The position numbers and the translations under genes are program-made. DNA of 64,000 nucleotides, taken from NCBI RefSeq assembly GCF_001651855.1, contig NZ_LNQC01000082.1, positions 35,724 to 99,723 of the forward strand, read 5' to 3'. Position 1 is the first letter of the stretch. Every line of letters starts with the position of its first letter. The notes under the pieces are model-generated. The model was not told the DNA's origin and did no database searches. It saw nothing but the letters and a program-made list of their open reading frames with translations. This document shows, piece by piece, positions 34,174-42,914 of the stretch. The DNA is from Sinorhizobium americanum (lineage in GTDB: Bacteria; Pseudomonadota; Alphaproteobacteria; Rhizobiales; Rhizobiaceae).

Positions 34174-35403
34174 TCAATGTCCCGTCAGCACCAGCGTCTG
34201 GACGGGCAAGAGCAGCGCCTGCAGCCGGAGGATCGCCGCATGCACGAGCCCCACCGCGTCGACGACATGCAGATACAGCCAGCGCGTCGTGCTGATGCCC
34301 GGAGCATGCAGCTCGTCGTGATTGCTGGTGTAGGCGTTGGCGATGCAACTGCTGCCAGGCGGGATCCCAGCAAGCTGGCCCCGGTAGAGCGGCTCCAGAT
34401 AGGTCGTCAGAGTGCCGGGACGCCCGAGCTGTTGTACGTCGAGGAGCTGGTCCGTCGGCCGGTACTGTCCGGCGGCGATGACATCCTGGACCTCGGTGAC
34501 CACCATCGGAATGATGGTGAACGGCTTGCCGACGCACGTCGCCTCGGCGATCATCCCGGCTTTCATCACCTGCGCCTCGATTTGACCGAAGCCGGCAATC
34601 AGTCCAATGCGCCGGTCCTCCGGCACGAGGATGCCAGCCGAGCGGATCATCGGATTGACGATGTCGCCAGGCCTGAGCGTAAATTGCTGCACGGTGCCGG
34701 CCACGCCGGCGCGCACGGTCGTCTTGTCCAATTCCACCTGAGCCTGGGCGAGCGCCGCTTCCGCACTCGCCTTCTGCGCCGGCAGAAGCGAGGCGATTTT
34801 CGTCTCCAGCGTCTGCTTGTTCGAGACGGCGGCGGCAAGCGCGCCCTTGCGGCCATCGGCGGCGACCTGCAGCCGCTCGATTTCCCGCCTGGCGACGATA
34901 TTGGGGTTACGCGCGTTCAGTTCGACCTGCGTCTCGAGTTCGTTAAGAGCCTGGAGATAGGCGCCCTCGGCTTGAGCGATCAGGCCGTCGGCCGAGGCAA
35001 GTTCGCTCTGCGCCACGGTTGTCTCGGCGTCGATTTCGGCGACGCGGCGGCGTGCGGTCTCAAGCGCCGCCTGTTGCTCGTTGTTGTCGAGGCGGAAGAG
35101 CGGCGCGCCGGCCGCCACCTTTTCGTTCGTGCCGACAAAGACCTCCGCCACGCGGCCGTTGGATTCGGGCAGGATCGTGACGGTGCGGAACACCGCAGTG
35201 ACGTTAGTGGTGGAAGGATGGAAGTAGAAGATCATCGTGATCAGCGAGACGGTCAGGATCACGCAGGCGGTAATGCCGTAACGCAGCTCGAACCACATTG
35301 AGTAAAGATTGATTTCACGGCCGATGCGCTTGCCCTGGACATAGCGGCGAAACAGGAAGTCCGGAAAGATGGTGAGCATCGAGCAGATCAGGAATTCGAG
35401 CAT
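34174..35403 (-). CDS. HlyD/EmrA-type membrane fusion protein
   Basis: This is a periplasmic adaptor protein of 409 residues. It has an N-terminal membrane helix (ITACVILTVSLITMIFYF), a biotinyl-lipoyl half-motif (VAEVFVGTNEKVAAGAPLFRLD), a long alpha-helical hairpin (QQAALETARRRVAEIDAET onward), the second lipoyl half (TVRAGVAGTVQQF) and a beta-barrel part. The layout matches YibH-like proteins, which pair with a small DUF3302-type membrane protein, as here. No outer or inner pump gene is adjacent, so its partner is unknown. It lies three bases after the small membrane protein gene. Confidence 0.88.
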   Translation of the reverse strand: MLEFLICSMLTIFPDFLFRRYVQGKRIGREINLYSMWFELRYGITACVILTVSLITMIFYFHPSTTNVTAVFRTVTILPESNGRVAEVFVGTNEKVAAGAPLFRLDNNEQQAALETARRRVAEIDAETTVAQSELASADGLIAQAEGAYLQALNELETQVELNARNPNIVARREIERLQVAADGRKGALAAAVSNKQTLETKIASLLPAQKASAEAALAQAQVELDKTTVRAGVAGTVQQFTLRPGDIVNPMIRSAGILVPEDRRIGLIAGFGQIEAQVMKAGMIAEATCVGKPFTIIPMVVTEVQDVIAAGQYRPTDQLLDVQQLGRPGTLTTYLEPLYRGQLAGIPPGSSCIANAYTSNHDELHAPGISTTRWLYLHVVDAVGLVHAAILRLQALLLPVQTLVLTGH

Positions 35404-35406
35404 GAT

Positions 35407-35904
35407 TCAGCCCCTCCGCTCCGCCTTTTCGTCGGCCGTGGCCGGGTTGATTTCGAGCGGCACCCATTGCGGCGCCTCCGGTGGCGGGTTGTTCGGCCGG
35501 GGTTCAATGGGCGTCGCCTCGGAATAGGGTTGGCCTGTTTCCGCCTCTTCCAGCTCCCCGTCGGTCCCGGCAATCCTCGCCAGCGAACGGGCCATCGACC
35601 TGACCGGGGACGCGAAATCCGGGAACTCGATCATGGCGAGCAGCAGGGCCGCGATCCAGAAGAGATGATTATGGGTGAAGAGCGCGATCAGGCCCAAGGC
35701 GCCGACGATCTGCAACTGCACTTTGCTGGCGCCATGCGCCATGTGCTCGGGCAGCGCGTGCAGCCGCAGATACAGAATGCCGACAAGGAAAATCATCAAC
35801 AGGACGAAGACGGCCATCACGTTGAAAAGCACGTCGGTCTGCCCCGGCGCGGTGATGAAAGGCGGCAAATGACCCGCCGCGGCCGGATGCAACGTTTCTT
35901 CCAT
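35407..35904 (-). CDS. small inner-membrane protein, DUF3302/YibI-like
   Basis: This product of 165 residues has two to three membrane helices (LFNVMAVFVLLMIFLVGILY and LGLIALFTHNHLFWIAALLLA) joined by a loop LRLHALPEHMAHG, which resembles the YibI/DUF3302 motif. The tail is Pro/Glu-rich and cytoplasmic or periplasmic. AGGAGGA lies before the ATG. It heads the probable operon with HlyD, SulP and ppk2. A FixK-type box lies 138 bases upstream. Confidence 0.7.
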   Translation of the reverse strand: MEETLHPAAAGHLPPFITAPGQTDVLFNVMAVFVLLMIFLVGILYLRLHALPEHMAHGASKVQLQIVGALGLIALFTHNHLFWIAALLLAMIEFPDFASPVRSMARSLARIAGTDGELEEAETGQPYSEATPIEPRPNNPPPEAPQWVPLEINPATADEKAERRG

Positions 35905-36317
35905 CTGTACGCTCCTCCTGAAGAGAGGCCATGAACTCGGTTGCTGCGCGAAAGCGGTAAGGTCGAAAACAAATAGAGAGCTCGGCGCGGATCGCCTTGA
36001 TTATTCAAGCATAATGATACGCGAGATGTGCTCGCCGGGCATTGATCGCAGTCAATATTCCCCCGTGGCCCGGCCACCCCATCAGCCTCGATGCCGAGCC
36101 GGCTCTCCTCATTCTATCTGTAAGAGGAGAGGCCCGGATCGGAAACATCGAATGGCGTATGCTACGGTATGTTACTGCCATAGGGCCGTAGTCGGCGTAG
36201 CATCTCCCGGCGAGGGCCTTCAGTTCAACCTTCGCCGAACCGCACGACGCGAAATTGCGATCGGCGCGGACGTTTCAGTTTTGCATCGAATTTCTGGATG
36301 GAGCCGTGAGAAGCGAA
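35905..36317. other. divergent intergenic region with a FixK box
   Basis: This stretch lies between the YibI-like gene and the AI-2E-family gene. It has the FixK-type dyad at 36042-36055. No gene is seen. Confidence 0.5.
36042..36055. promoter_or_regulatory. FixK/FNR-type box
   Basis: TTGATCGCAGTCAA fits TTGAY-N4-RTCAA. It is 138 bases upstream of the minus-strand YibI-HlyD-SulP-ppk2 genes and 263 bases upstream of the plus-strand AI-2E-family gene. The shorter distance favours the minus-strand genes. Confidence 0.65.
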
Positions 36318-37457
36318 ATGGATGACGATCCATCCCGAACGAGTCCGGTCAGAGACGACATGGTCGGACGATCATCCGTCGAGACGAAGATCACGGAGAT
36401 CGCCAGGATCGGCATCATCGGCCTTTTCGCCTACTGGTCCCTGACATTGATCGCCCCGTTCGCGATTATTCTCGTCTGGGCGGCGATCCTGTCCGTAGCC
36501 CTTTATCCGGCCTACTCCGCCGTTTCGTCCATGCTCGGTGGGCGGCCTCGGCTGGCGGCGGGCCTGATCACGACGGTCTGTCTGATCATCATCGTCGGCC
36601 CGCTCGCGGCCCTCGCCATCAGCTTTGCGGAAGGAGTCCAGGCGCTGCTCGCAATGCTGGATGATGGTTCGTTACAGCTGCCGGTGCCGCCCGAGAGTGT
36701 CCGCACCTGGCCGCTCGTCGGCGAACGCATCCATGCTGCCTGGAGCATGACGGCCGGCAATCTCGAGACCGTTTTGAGACAGTTCGAGCCGTCGCTGCTG
36801 CAGGCGGGAAGCAAGGTTCTCGGCAAGATCGCCAGCCTGGGCGTCGACTTGCTCGGCTTCGTGGTTTCGGTGCTTGTTGCCGGATTTCTGTTCCGCTCCG
36901 GAGAGCGCCTCGCCGAGACGGCGGAAGGCTTCGCCAGCAGGATGGGGGGCGACCGGGGCATCGGCTTCGTGCGCCTGGCGGCAGCGACGATCCGCAACGT
37001 CGCCCGCGGCGTCATCGGTGTCGCGCTGCTGCAGGCGTTTCTCTGCGCCTTGGTGTTGAGTCTGTTTGATGTTCCGGCACCCGGCGCAATCGCCTTTGTC
37101 GTCCTCATCCTCTGTATCGTTCAGATCGGGCCGGCGCTGGTTTTGCTGCCGGTGCTGACCTGGGCATGGCTGGAGATGGATTTCGGCCAGGCGGCATTGC
37201 TCACGCTTTTGCTGATGCCGCTCTTCATCATCGACAACGTCATGAAGCCGATCCTGGTGGCGCGCGGCCTGTCGACTCCAACGCTTGTCATTCTGCTCGG
37301 GGTGCTCGGCGGCACGCTGTCCTACGGGCTGATCGGCCTCTTTCTGGGACCGATCATTCTCAGTGTATTCCACGATCTGGTGATGGTCTGGATGTATCCG
37401 GTTTCGGCGACAGGAAAGCCTCTGCACGAGGCTTCACGGCTGTCGCGCCCGGCGTGA
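36318..37457 (+). CDS. AI-2E (PerM/TqsA) family membrane protein
   Basis: This integral membrane protein of 379 residues has about eight helices. The family pattern is an N-terminal double hairpin (IIGLFAYWSLTLIAPFAIIL, AAGLITTVCLIIIVGPLAAL), a central soluble part, then VARGVIGVALLQAFLCALVL and the C-terminal LGVLGGTLSYGLIGLFLGPI signature. Members export AI-2 or act in ion exchange. The substrate cannot be told from sequence. The ATG at 36318 (MDDDPSRTS) has a GAGAAG element. A longer frame begins at 36255. Confidence 0.88.
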   Translation: MDDDPSRTSPVRDDMVGRSSVETKITEIARIGIIGLFAYWSLTLIAPFAIILVWAAILSVALYPAYSAVSSMLGGRPRLAAGLITTVCLIIIVGPLAALAISFAEGVQALLAMLDDGSLQLPVPPESVRTWPLVGERIHAAWSMTAGNLETVLRQFEPSLLQAGSKVLGKIASLGVDLLGFVVSVLVAGFLFRSGERLAETAEGFASRMGGDRGIGFVRLAAATIRNVARGVIGVALLQAFLCALVLSLFDVPAPGAIAFVVLILCIVQIGPALVLLPVLTWAWLEMDFGQAALLTLLLMPLFIIDNVMKPILVARGLSTPTLVILLGVLGGTLSYGLIGLFLGPIILSVFHDLVMVWMYPVSATGKPLHEASRLSRPA

Positions 37458-37513
37458 GCATTTTTGCCCGGCTGGGCACCAGAGGCCGCGGATTACGGCC
37501 AGCGTGTTTCCCG

Positions 37514-39271
37514 TCAATTGCTGGGAACCGACACGCCGGCCTCGCGCAAGCCTTCGATGAAGTGCTGCTGGTCCTCCGGCCGGCGAATTCGCAAGGCGAC
37601 CTCCTGGCGGATGTTCTCGAGGAAGCCCGGCACGTTGGTCTCCAGCCATGTCCGTTCCTCATGTGCCTGGTCCGTCTTGCCGAGCTTCCCAAGAATGGCA
37701 AGCAAGATGACGCGATAAATCGGATTGGCACGAAGATCGGCCAAGCGTGCCCAGCGCTCCGCGCCCGCGTAATCGCCCTTGATATAGGAGCAGACGGCCA
37801 AGGCTGCCTCGAAGTATCCGACCGGGCCGGGATTTCTCGTGACGGTTTGCGACAAGTTTGCGCAGCCGACCGGCCATTGGCCCGACAGGGCGAGCCGAAA
37901 ACCATATTCGCCGGCCAGTTCGGTGTCGTTGGGATTGATGGCAAAGGCGCGAGCGCCGACGGCCAAGGCAGCATCGAATTCGCCGCGGAAGTAGAGGGTG
38001 AGCATCTGAGCCTGCAGAGCGCGCACGTCCTGCGGGTCCAGTTCCACGGCGCGCACCGCTGCCTCGATCGCCCGCTCCAGCGAGACCGGTGACGACCGAT
38101 CGAGACGATACCGGAACCGAAGCTCGTCGATGTAGGTCATCGACAAAAGTGCCCAAGCCGTCGCGTAGTTGGGGAATTCTCGGGTCGCCTGCTCCAAGCA
38201 TTTTTGAACCGAGGCATGCGTTTGCGGGTTCAAATCGCTGCGATAACCGTAATAGGCGAGCGTGCAGGCATAGGCTTTCCAGTCGTCCGGAACGAACTGG
38301 GTGAACTGCGTGGCGTTGGCTTGGAAGACGACGCCATAGGGTTGTGCCACAGCGGTCGCCACTGCGGCAGCCGCCTTCTCCTGCAGGTCGATGATTTTGT
38401 GCGTCTCCAGGCTTTCGTCGTAGTTGTTGGCCCATACTACCGAGGCGTCGGAACGCTTCATGAGCCTGATCCCCAGCCGCAGCCTTTCGCCATCGAGCCG
38501 GACCCGTCCCTCCAGCGCGTAAGCCGGGCCGTCGTTCTCTTGTCGTGGGTGGTCCGGTGTTTCACGCGTGACGACGACGATCTCCTTGAACCTGGCGATC
38601 TTGTCGACGACCTCGTCGGCGAGCCCCCGCGTGATCATTGCCGATTGCGGCGTTGCGGAGAGATCCTCAAATGGCAAAACAACCAGTGTCGGGATGTTCG
38701 GCCTGACACGGGCCGTATTCGAGCCGCTTCCCGTAGTGGCGCCGGGCTGGAGCAAGGCATTCGCCGCAAGGCCGCCGAGGGCAAAGGCGATCGCCGCTAT
38801 CCCGACCCAAATCCAGGGCTGCCAGGAGGGTTCTATGGAAGCGATCGGTCCTGCAAACGCGGAAGGGCGAGGGGAAGCTTCGGTCTCAGCCTTGGCGTGC
38901 CTTTCGAATGTCGGCACATAGGCGCCCTTCGGTATCTTGATGACGATCGAATCGTCGCGGCCTGCGACGAGATAATAACGTTCGAGCGCGCGTCGAATAC
39001 GGCCAGCTTCGATCCGCACGGCCGGATCCGTCTGCGCGTCGAAGGAGGCATCCCGGCCGAAGACTTCGGTTGCTATCGAATAGGCCTTTATACGGTCGGC
39101 TCGGCCTGCAACCGCCTCCTCTACGACATAGGCGAGGAATTTTCGCGCGCGATCCGGTGCATCGAACTCGGCGCTGAACCGAATTCGATCGAGCTGTGCA
39201 AGAATTTCCGCGTCAGTGGGTAGAGCAGTTTTCGGTTCGACCCGGACGCTCCCGTGGCCAGCGATTACCAT
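37514..39271 (-). CDS. membrane-bound wHTH/TolB-like/TPR regulatory protein
   Basis: This is a multidomain protein of about 585 residues. An N-terminal helical domain (RARKFLAYVVEEAVAGRADRI, DPAVRIEAGRIRRALERYY) of the type seen ahead of TolB/TPR modules in rhizobia is followed by a membrane helix (PWIWVGIAAIAFALGGLAA). A TolB-like domain (PTLVVLPFEDLSATPQSAMI, ALEGRVRLDGERLRLGIRL) and TPR repeats (WALLSMTYIDELRFRYRLD to NPNDTELAGEYGFRLAL) follow. The design resembles CadC-like or adenylate-cyclase-associated sensors without a cyclase. The start is uncertain: I use ATG 39269-39271, but an upstream ATG at 39392 is possible. It is divergent from the small gene ahead of the FixK-like regulator. 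Confidence 0.75.
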   Translation of the reverse strand: MVIAGHGSVRVEPKTALPTDAEILAQLDRIRFSAEFDAPDRARKFLAYVVEEAVAGRADRIKAYSIATEVFGRDASFDAQTDPAVRIEAGRIRRALERYYLVAGRDDSIVIKIPKGAYVPTFERHAKAETEASPRPSAFAGPIASIEPSWQPWIWVGIAAIAFALGGLAANALLQPGATTGSGSNTARVRPNIPTLVVLPFEDLSATPQSAMITRGLADEVVDKIARFKEIVVVTRETPDHPRQENDGPAYALEGRVRLDGERLRLGIRLMKRSDASVVWANNYDESLETHKIIDLQEKAAAAVATAVAQPYGVVFQANATQFTQFVPDDWKAYACTLAYYGYRSDLNPQTHASVQKCLEQATREFPNYATAWALLSMTYIDELRFRYRLDRSSPVSLERAIEAAVRAVELDPQDVRALQAQMLTLYFRGEFDAALAVGARAFAINPNDTELAGEYGFRLALSGQWPVGCANLSQTVTRNPGPVGYFEAALAVCSYIKGDYAGAERWARLADLRANPIYRVILLAILGKLGKTDQAHEERTWLETNVPGFLENIRQEVALRIRRPEDQQHFIEGLREAGVSVPSN

Positions 39272-39419
39272 GTCCGCCCCCCAAAAGGTCACAACGTAGG
39301 ATTGTGCCCAGCGGCTCTGTAAGCTCCTGTATTCTACGTCCTCACCCGGGCAAAGCGCAATATATTGGGGAGATAAATTAAAGTTGTATTTCATTTCGGA
39401 CTCGGAGGGGTGGAGCGAA

Positions 39420-39698
39420 ATGAGCACGCGATCGGCGGCAGGTGATGACGCACACGGCCTGGCAGCGGCATTGCGCCGATTTCCGGCGCGCTCGCTGCAG
39501 ATCAGGGAACTGTCGATTCGTGACGAGAGCTTCAGAGGAATGTGCGAGGACTTCGCAGCTGCCGAAAGCGCGCTTGCTCACGCCGATCGGCTTCCTTCCC
39601 ATGTCCGCGAGGAGCGCCGCGCGGAGTTCAAGAGCCTGGTAGAGAGCCTGGCGGCAGAGATCGAGCAAGCGCTCGGACCGGCGCGTGGTCTCATCTGA
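39420..39698 (+). CDS. small hypothetical protein (92 aa)
   Basis: This small, charged, helical protein (SLQIRELSIRDESFRGMCED, ERRAEFKSLVESLAAEIEQ) has no export signal and no recognised family. GGAGGGGTGGAGCG lies before the ATG. It ends 46 bases before the Crp/FixK-type regulator gene and may be co-transcribed with it. Confidence 0.6.
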   Translation: MSTRSAAGDDAHGLAAALRRFPARSLQIRELSIRDESFRGMCEDFAAAESALAHADRLPSHVREERRAEFKSLVESLAAEIEQALGPARGLI

Positions 39699-39744
39699 CG
39701 GGGGTAGTGACTACAAAAGGGGGCGTGGTCTTGGGAGTGACGTC

Positions 39745-40389
39745 ATGAATACACTGATATCAGTCTCTTCCGGCAGACGCATAAGCGCCGTCGCCATGGA
39801 GCCGGCCAGACTGGGAATGGTTGACGCCAGGCCGATCAGCAGTTTCGTCGACGGAGAGAGCATCTACTCTTCCGGCGAACGGGCCGGCCAGGCCTACCGG
39901 GTGGAGTTCGGCGCCGTCCGCGTGTACCGCGTGCTTGCGAACGGCCGACGGCAGATTCTTGCATTCCATTTCGGGGGGAGTTGGTTTGGCCTGCAGAATG
40001 AAAGCCAGCACCGTTCCACCGCCGAAGCGATCGGCGTCACCGGCGTGAAGAGCATCAATCTCCAGGAAAATCCGCATGCTTGGCAGGGTCTGTTGCCCGC
40101 GGTGCTGGAGAATTTCCTGTCGTCCCAGGAGCATCAACTGGTCATCGGCCGCCAAAGTGCCGTCGAAAGGGTCGCCGCCTTCCTGCTCGAGATGTCGCAA
40201 CATTCGGCTCATTCGCATCGATTTGAATTGTTCATGCCGCGTATGGACGTCGCCGATTACCTCGGGTTGACGATCGAGACCGTTTCGCGTTCCCTTACGA
40301 AATTGAAGAACAAGGGCATTATCAGATTGCACGGTGCCCGGGGCATCGAGATCGTGGAGTATGGCGTGCTTCAGCGCTTATGCCTTTAG
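39745..40389 (+). CDS. Crp/Fnr-family regulator, FixK-like
   Basis: This Crp/Fnr regulator of 214 residues has a cyclic-nucleotide-type beta-roll (ESIYSSGERAGQAYRVEFGAVRVY) and a C-terminal helix-turn-helix MDVADYLGLTIETVSRSLTKL. The recognition helix ETVSR is the FNR/FixK type, expected to read TTGAT half sites. The N-terminal cysteines of oxygen-sensing FNR are absent, as in FixK. The ATG at 39745 follows GGGAGTGACGTC. Two FixK boxes lie within 10 kb (30575, 36042). An IS tail overlaps its last codons, so the very C terminus may have been altered. Confidence 0.88.
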   Translation: MNTLISVSSGRRISAVAMEPARLGMVDARPISSFVDGESIYSSGERAGQAYRVEFGAVRVYRVLANGRRQILAFHFGGSWFGLQNESQHRSTAEAIGVTGVKSINLQENPHAWQGLLPAVLENFLSSQEHQLVIGRQSAVERVAAFLLEMSQHSAHSHRFELFMPRMDVADYLGLTIETVSRSLTKLKNKGIIRLHGARGIEIVEYGVLQRLCL

Positions 40390-40500
40390 GGCGAGGACTC
40401 ATAAGCGCGTAGCGAAATTCTGATTGATGCCAGTTTGATGAAGGCCAGATAGTTGGCCGCGAGTTTTGCGGATCGGGTTTTGCGGCGGTTTGTGTCTTTG
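40386..40500 (-). mobile_element. 3' end of an IS5-family transposase (remnant)
   Basis: The minus strand reads SAKLAANYLAFIKLASIRI followed by SLRAYESSP and a stop. This is the usual C terminus of IS5-family transposases of rhizobia. Everything upstream of it is missing. The remnant overlaps the stop codon of the FixK-like gene, which marks an insertion and deletion at this spot. Confidence 0.75.
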
Positions 40501-40636
40501 ATACCTGTCTATCGGGGAATGGCAGATAATCACCCTTGCTGGCAACTTTCTACTCGGCGGAGAACACAAATACCCGCGCCGTTACAGGGAAGCCGTGACG
40601 GCGGATGAACTGCGATGGTTCCCAGGAGTTCATAAA

Positions 40637-41131
40637 ATGACAAGCACCACACGCTCTTACGACGAGTCATTGCTGCGGAAGGCCTTCGATGTGGCGCGGC
40701 GTTCGCGTGAGGGGGGAGATCACCCATTCGGTTCAATTCTCGCCGACCTTGATGGCAATGTTTTATTGGAACAGTGCAACGGCTACAGTTCGGAAGGTGG
40801 TGACCGCACGGCCCACGCGGAGCGGCTTCTCGCCACGCGCGCCGGCAAGGCCTATGATTTGGAGTTTCTTGCCGGGTGCACGATGTACACATCTGCGGAG
40901 CCGTGCGCCATGTGCTCCGGCGCGATCTATTGGGCAGGCATAGGGCGCGTCGTGTTTGGCCTGTCCGAAAGAGAGATGAAGCAACTGACGGGCGATCACG
41001 TGGAAAACCCGACGCTCGATCTCCCCTGCCATATCGTATTCGCCGCCGGTCAGCGCGCAACGGAAGTCGTGGGGCCCATGCTTGAGGTCGAGGCGGCGAA
41101 AGTCCACGAAGAATACTGGTCTCGCCGTTAA
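40637..41131 (+). CDS. nucleoside/guanine deaminase-like zinc enzyme
   Basis: This is a cytidine-deaminase-fold zinc hydrolase of 164 residues. The zinc and catalytic motifs TAHAERLL (HAE) and SAEPCAMCSGAIYWAGIGRVVFG (PCxxC) are intact. The style is close to guanine deaminases and other purine-type deaminases rather than TadA, which has a different C terminus. The ATG at 40637 has AGGAG nine bases upstream. It stands alone between an IS remnant and the LacI gene. Confidence 0.85.
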   Translation: MTSTTRSYDESLLRKAFDVARRSREGGDHPFGSILADLDGNVLLEQCNGYSSEGGDRTAHAERLLATRAGKAYDLEFLAGCTMYTSAEPCAMCSGAIYWAGIGRVVFGLSEREMKQLTGDHVENPTLDLPCHIVFAAGQRATEVVGPMLEVEAAKVHEEYWSRR

Positions 41132-41279
41132 TGGTCCATCGCGTCATTTCTACGCAGCGGACTCTGAAGAGGCGCTCTCGCGTGGCAGATTTATGGGTTC
41201 ACGGCCCAATCGTTCCTGCCTCAACGCCGTACGTCTTTTCAGAAGCACAAGGGAAGCTGTAGAGTTGTCGTGCCTGCCC

Positions 41280-42302
41280 TCACCGGCTGGTTTGGCGCAG
41301 GATCAGGTCGGGGCGGATCGTCACCCGGCCGGGCCGGTCGAGCTTGCCGTCGAGCACGTCGAGGATGAGCTCCGCCGTCTTCGCGCCGATGTCGCTGGCA
41401 AAGGCGTTGATTGTCGTCAGACTCGGCACGCAGATGGCGCCGATCTCGTAGTCGCCGAAGCCGCCAATCGCGATCCTGTCGGGCACGGTAATACCGCGAC
41501 GCTGGCATTCGGTGAGCGCCCCGAAGGCGGAAAGGTCGGAGACACAGATCACCGCCTCGGTGTCGGGAAAGCGTTCGAACAATTGCCCCATGGCGTTGGC
41601 GCCCTCGCGCATGGAGATAGGCGGCGGGCCGGCGGCGATCAGGCGCGGCGCCTCGAGCCCGTGATCCTTCATAGCGGCGATGAAGCCTGCGCGCCGATCG
41701 GTGCCGCGCGTGTCGCGATCGGCGTCGCCGCCAATAAAGGCGATCTTGCGGTAGCCGACGCTGACGAAATGATCCACCATCTCGCGGACGGCAAGCGCGT
41801 TCGAGAAGCCGACGACATGGCCGATCGGTTCCTCCGGCAGGTCCCAGGTCTCGATCACCGGGATGCCGGCATTGGAGAGGAGCTTGCGGGCCCGCGGCGT
41901 GTGCTTGCCGCCGGTCACCACGATCGCTTCGGGCTTGCGCCGCAGCAGCTGCTCGATCAGCCGCTCTTCCTCCCGCACGTCGTAGTTGGTGTAACCGAGC
42001 AGGATCTGCAGGCCTCTTTCCGAAACCCGATCCGAAAGCGCCCGCACCGTATCGGCGAAGTTGGCATTGTTGATCGACGGGATCGTCACGGCGATGAAAT
42101 CGGTGCGCTGCGAGCGGAGATTGGAAGCGGTGCTGTCGAAGACATAGCCGAGCTCTTCGGCGGCGCGCAGCACCGCCTCTCGGGTCTCCTGGCTGACCGA
42201 ACTGTCACGCTTGAAGGCGCGCGAAACGGTCATCGGCGAAACGCCGGTACGCCGCGCCACATCGGCCATCGTCGGGGGCTTGCGGGAATTGTGCATCGGC
42301 AT
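41280..42302 (-). CDS. LacI-family repressor, gluconate (GntR) type
   Basis: This LacI/GalR regulator of about 340 residues begins with the helix-turn-helix PPTMADVARRTGVSPMTVSRAFK, then AAEELGYVFDSTASNLRSQRT, and has an effector domain typical of gluconate repressors (FIAVTIPSINNANFADTVRAL, RIAIGGFGDYEIG). ATGs at 42300 and 42294 are both possible starts. Right upstream is TGTTATCGTTACCA, a one-sided copy of the TGTTATCGATAACA operator, which suggests autoregulation. Its likely targets are the gluconate/idonate genes at 44.9-50.6 kb, where the perfect operator lies. Confidence 0.9.
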   Translation of the reverse strand: MPMHNSRKPPTMADVARRTGVSPMTVSRAFKRDSSVSQETREAVLRAAEELGYVFDSTASNLRSQRTDFIAVTIPSINNANFADTVRALSDRVSERGLQILLGYTNYDVREEERLIEQLLRRKPEAIVVTGGKHTPRARKLLSNAGIPVIETWDLPEEPIGHVVGFSNALAVREMVDHFVSVGYRKIAFIGGDADRDTRGTDRRAGFIAAMKDHGLEAPRLIAAGPPPISMREGANAMGQLFERFPDTEAVICVSDLSAFGALTECQRRGITVPDRIAIGGFGDYEIGAICVPSLTTINAFASDIGAKTAELILDVLDGKLDRPGRVTIRPDLILRQTSR

Positions 42303-42305
42303 CCA

Positions 42306-42319
42306 TGTTATCGTTACCA
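42306..42319. promoter_or_regulatory. imperfect LacI/GntR-type operator
   Basis: TGTTATCGTTACCA differs from the perfect dyad TGTTATCGATAACA at three positions. It lies immediately before the start codons of the LacI gene at 41280-42302. Confidence 0.55.
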
Positions 42320-42392
42320 ATCCAAGTACAGCCGGATTGTCGACGGAATGCAAGCCTCTCGTGCATGGGCAGGCAATTCTCCCTTGGGCGGC

Positions 42393-42824
42393 TCACTGGG
42401 GTGGGGCGATACGGATGGGACGTGTTCCGACCGGCGCGCCGGTCGCGCGGTCAATGGTGACGGGATCGATCTCCGTACCGGACTCTGCGTCAAAGAAGCG
42501 GGTCACCTCGCCACCGCCGCGATGCTTGCGTCCCCACGCGCCAATCGCAAACAAAACCGGCAGGAAATCGCGGCCGGCTTCCGTCAGCACATATTCGTCC
42601 CGTGGCGGACGGTCGGAATAGCGACGTTTCTCCAACAGCCCCTCCTCGGTAAGTGCTGAAAGCCGCCCCGTCAGTATCGTCGGCGCGATACCAAGGCTCT
42701 TGCGGAAATCGTCGAAGCGGGTCAGCCCCGCATGGGCGTCGCGCATGATCAACATGCTCCATGCGTCTCCCACAAGCGCCAGGCTGCGAGCGATCGGACA
42801 AGGTTGGTTTGAAAGATTCTTCAT
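42393..42824 (-). CDS. HxlR-family transcriptional regulator
   Basis: This small winged-helix regulator of 143 residues shows the HxlR pattern: CPIARSLALVGDAWSMLIMRDAHAGLTRFDDFRKSLGIAPTIL split over the first helices, then LTGRLSALTEEGLLEKRRY and EYVLTEAGRDFLPVL. HxlR proteins sense aldehydes, quinones or oxidants and usually repress a neighbouring divergent gene. Here that is a short-chain dehydrogenase followed by a quinone-oxidoreductase-like gene. Repeated TTGATAGT motifs lie in the spacer. Confidence 0.93.
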   Translation of the reverse strand: MKNLSNQPCPIARSLALVGDAWSMLIMRDAHAGLTRFDDFRKSLGIAPTILTGRLSALTEEGLLEKRRYSDRPPRDEYVLTEAGRDFLPVLFAIGAWGRKHRGGGEVTRFFDAESGTEIDPVTIDRATGAPVGTRPIRIAPPQ

Positions 42825-42837
42825 TGTCGGTATCTTT

Positions 42838-42865
42838 TTGATAGTGACTTGTTATCAATTTGATA
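42838..42865. promoter_or_regulatory. candidate HxlR operator
   Basis: TTGATA-N9-TATCAA (42838-42858) is an inverted repeat. A further direct copy TTGATAGTAACT starts at 42860. It lies between the divergent HxlR and dehydrogenase genes. Confidence 0.6.
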
Positions 42866-42914
42866 GTAACTGATTGCGCACCGATCCTCCATGACAAAAT
42901 GAAAGCGGAAACCG

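Noticed and set aside
32586..34295. 569-codon plus-strand frame
   Set aside because: Antisense of the SulP gene, rich in Arg/Gln/Asp and without domains. The SulP reading has clear helices and a STAS domain.
35996..36012. CTTGATTATTCAAG as a FixK box
   Set aside because: The half sites are separated by four instead of six bases between TTGA and TCAA, so it does not fit the consensus. The site at 36042 does.
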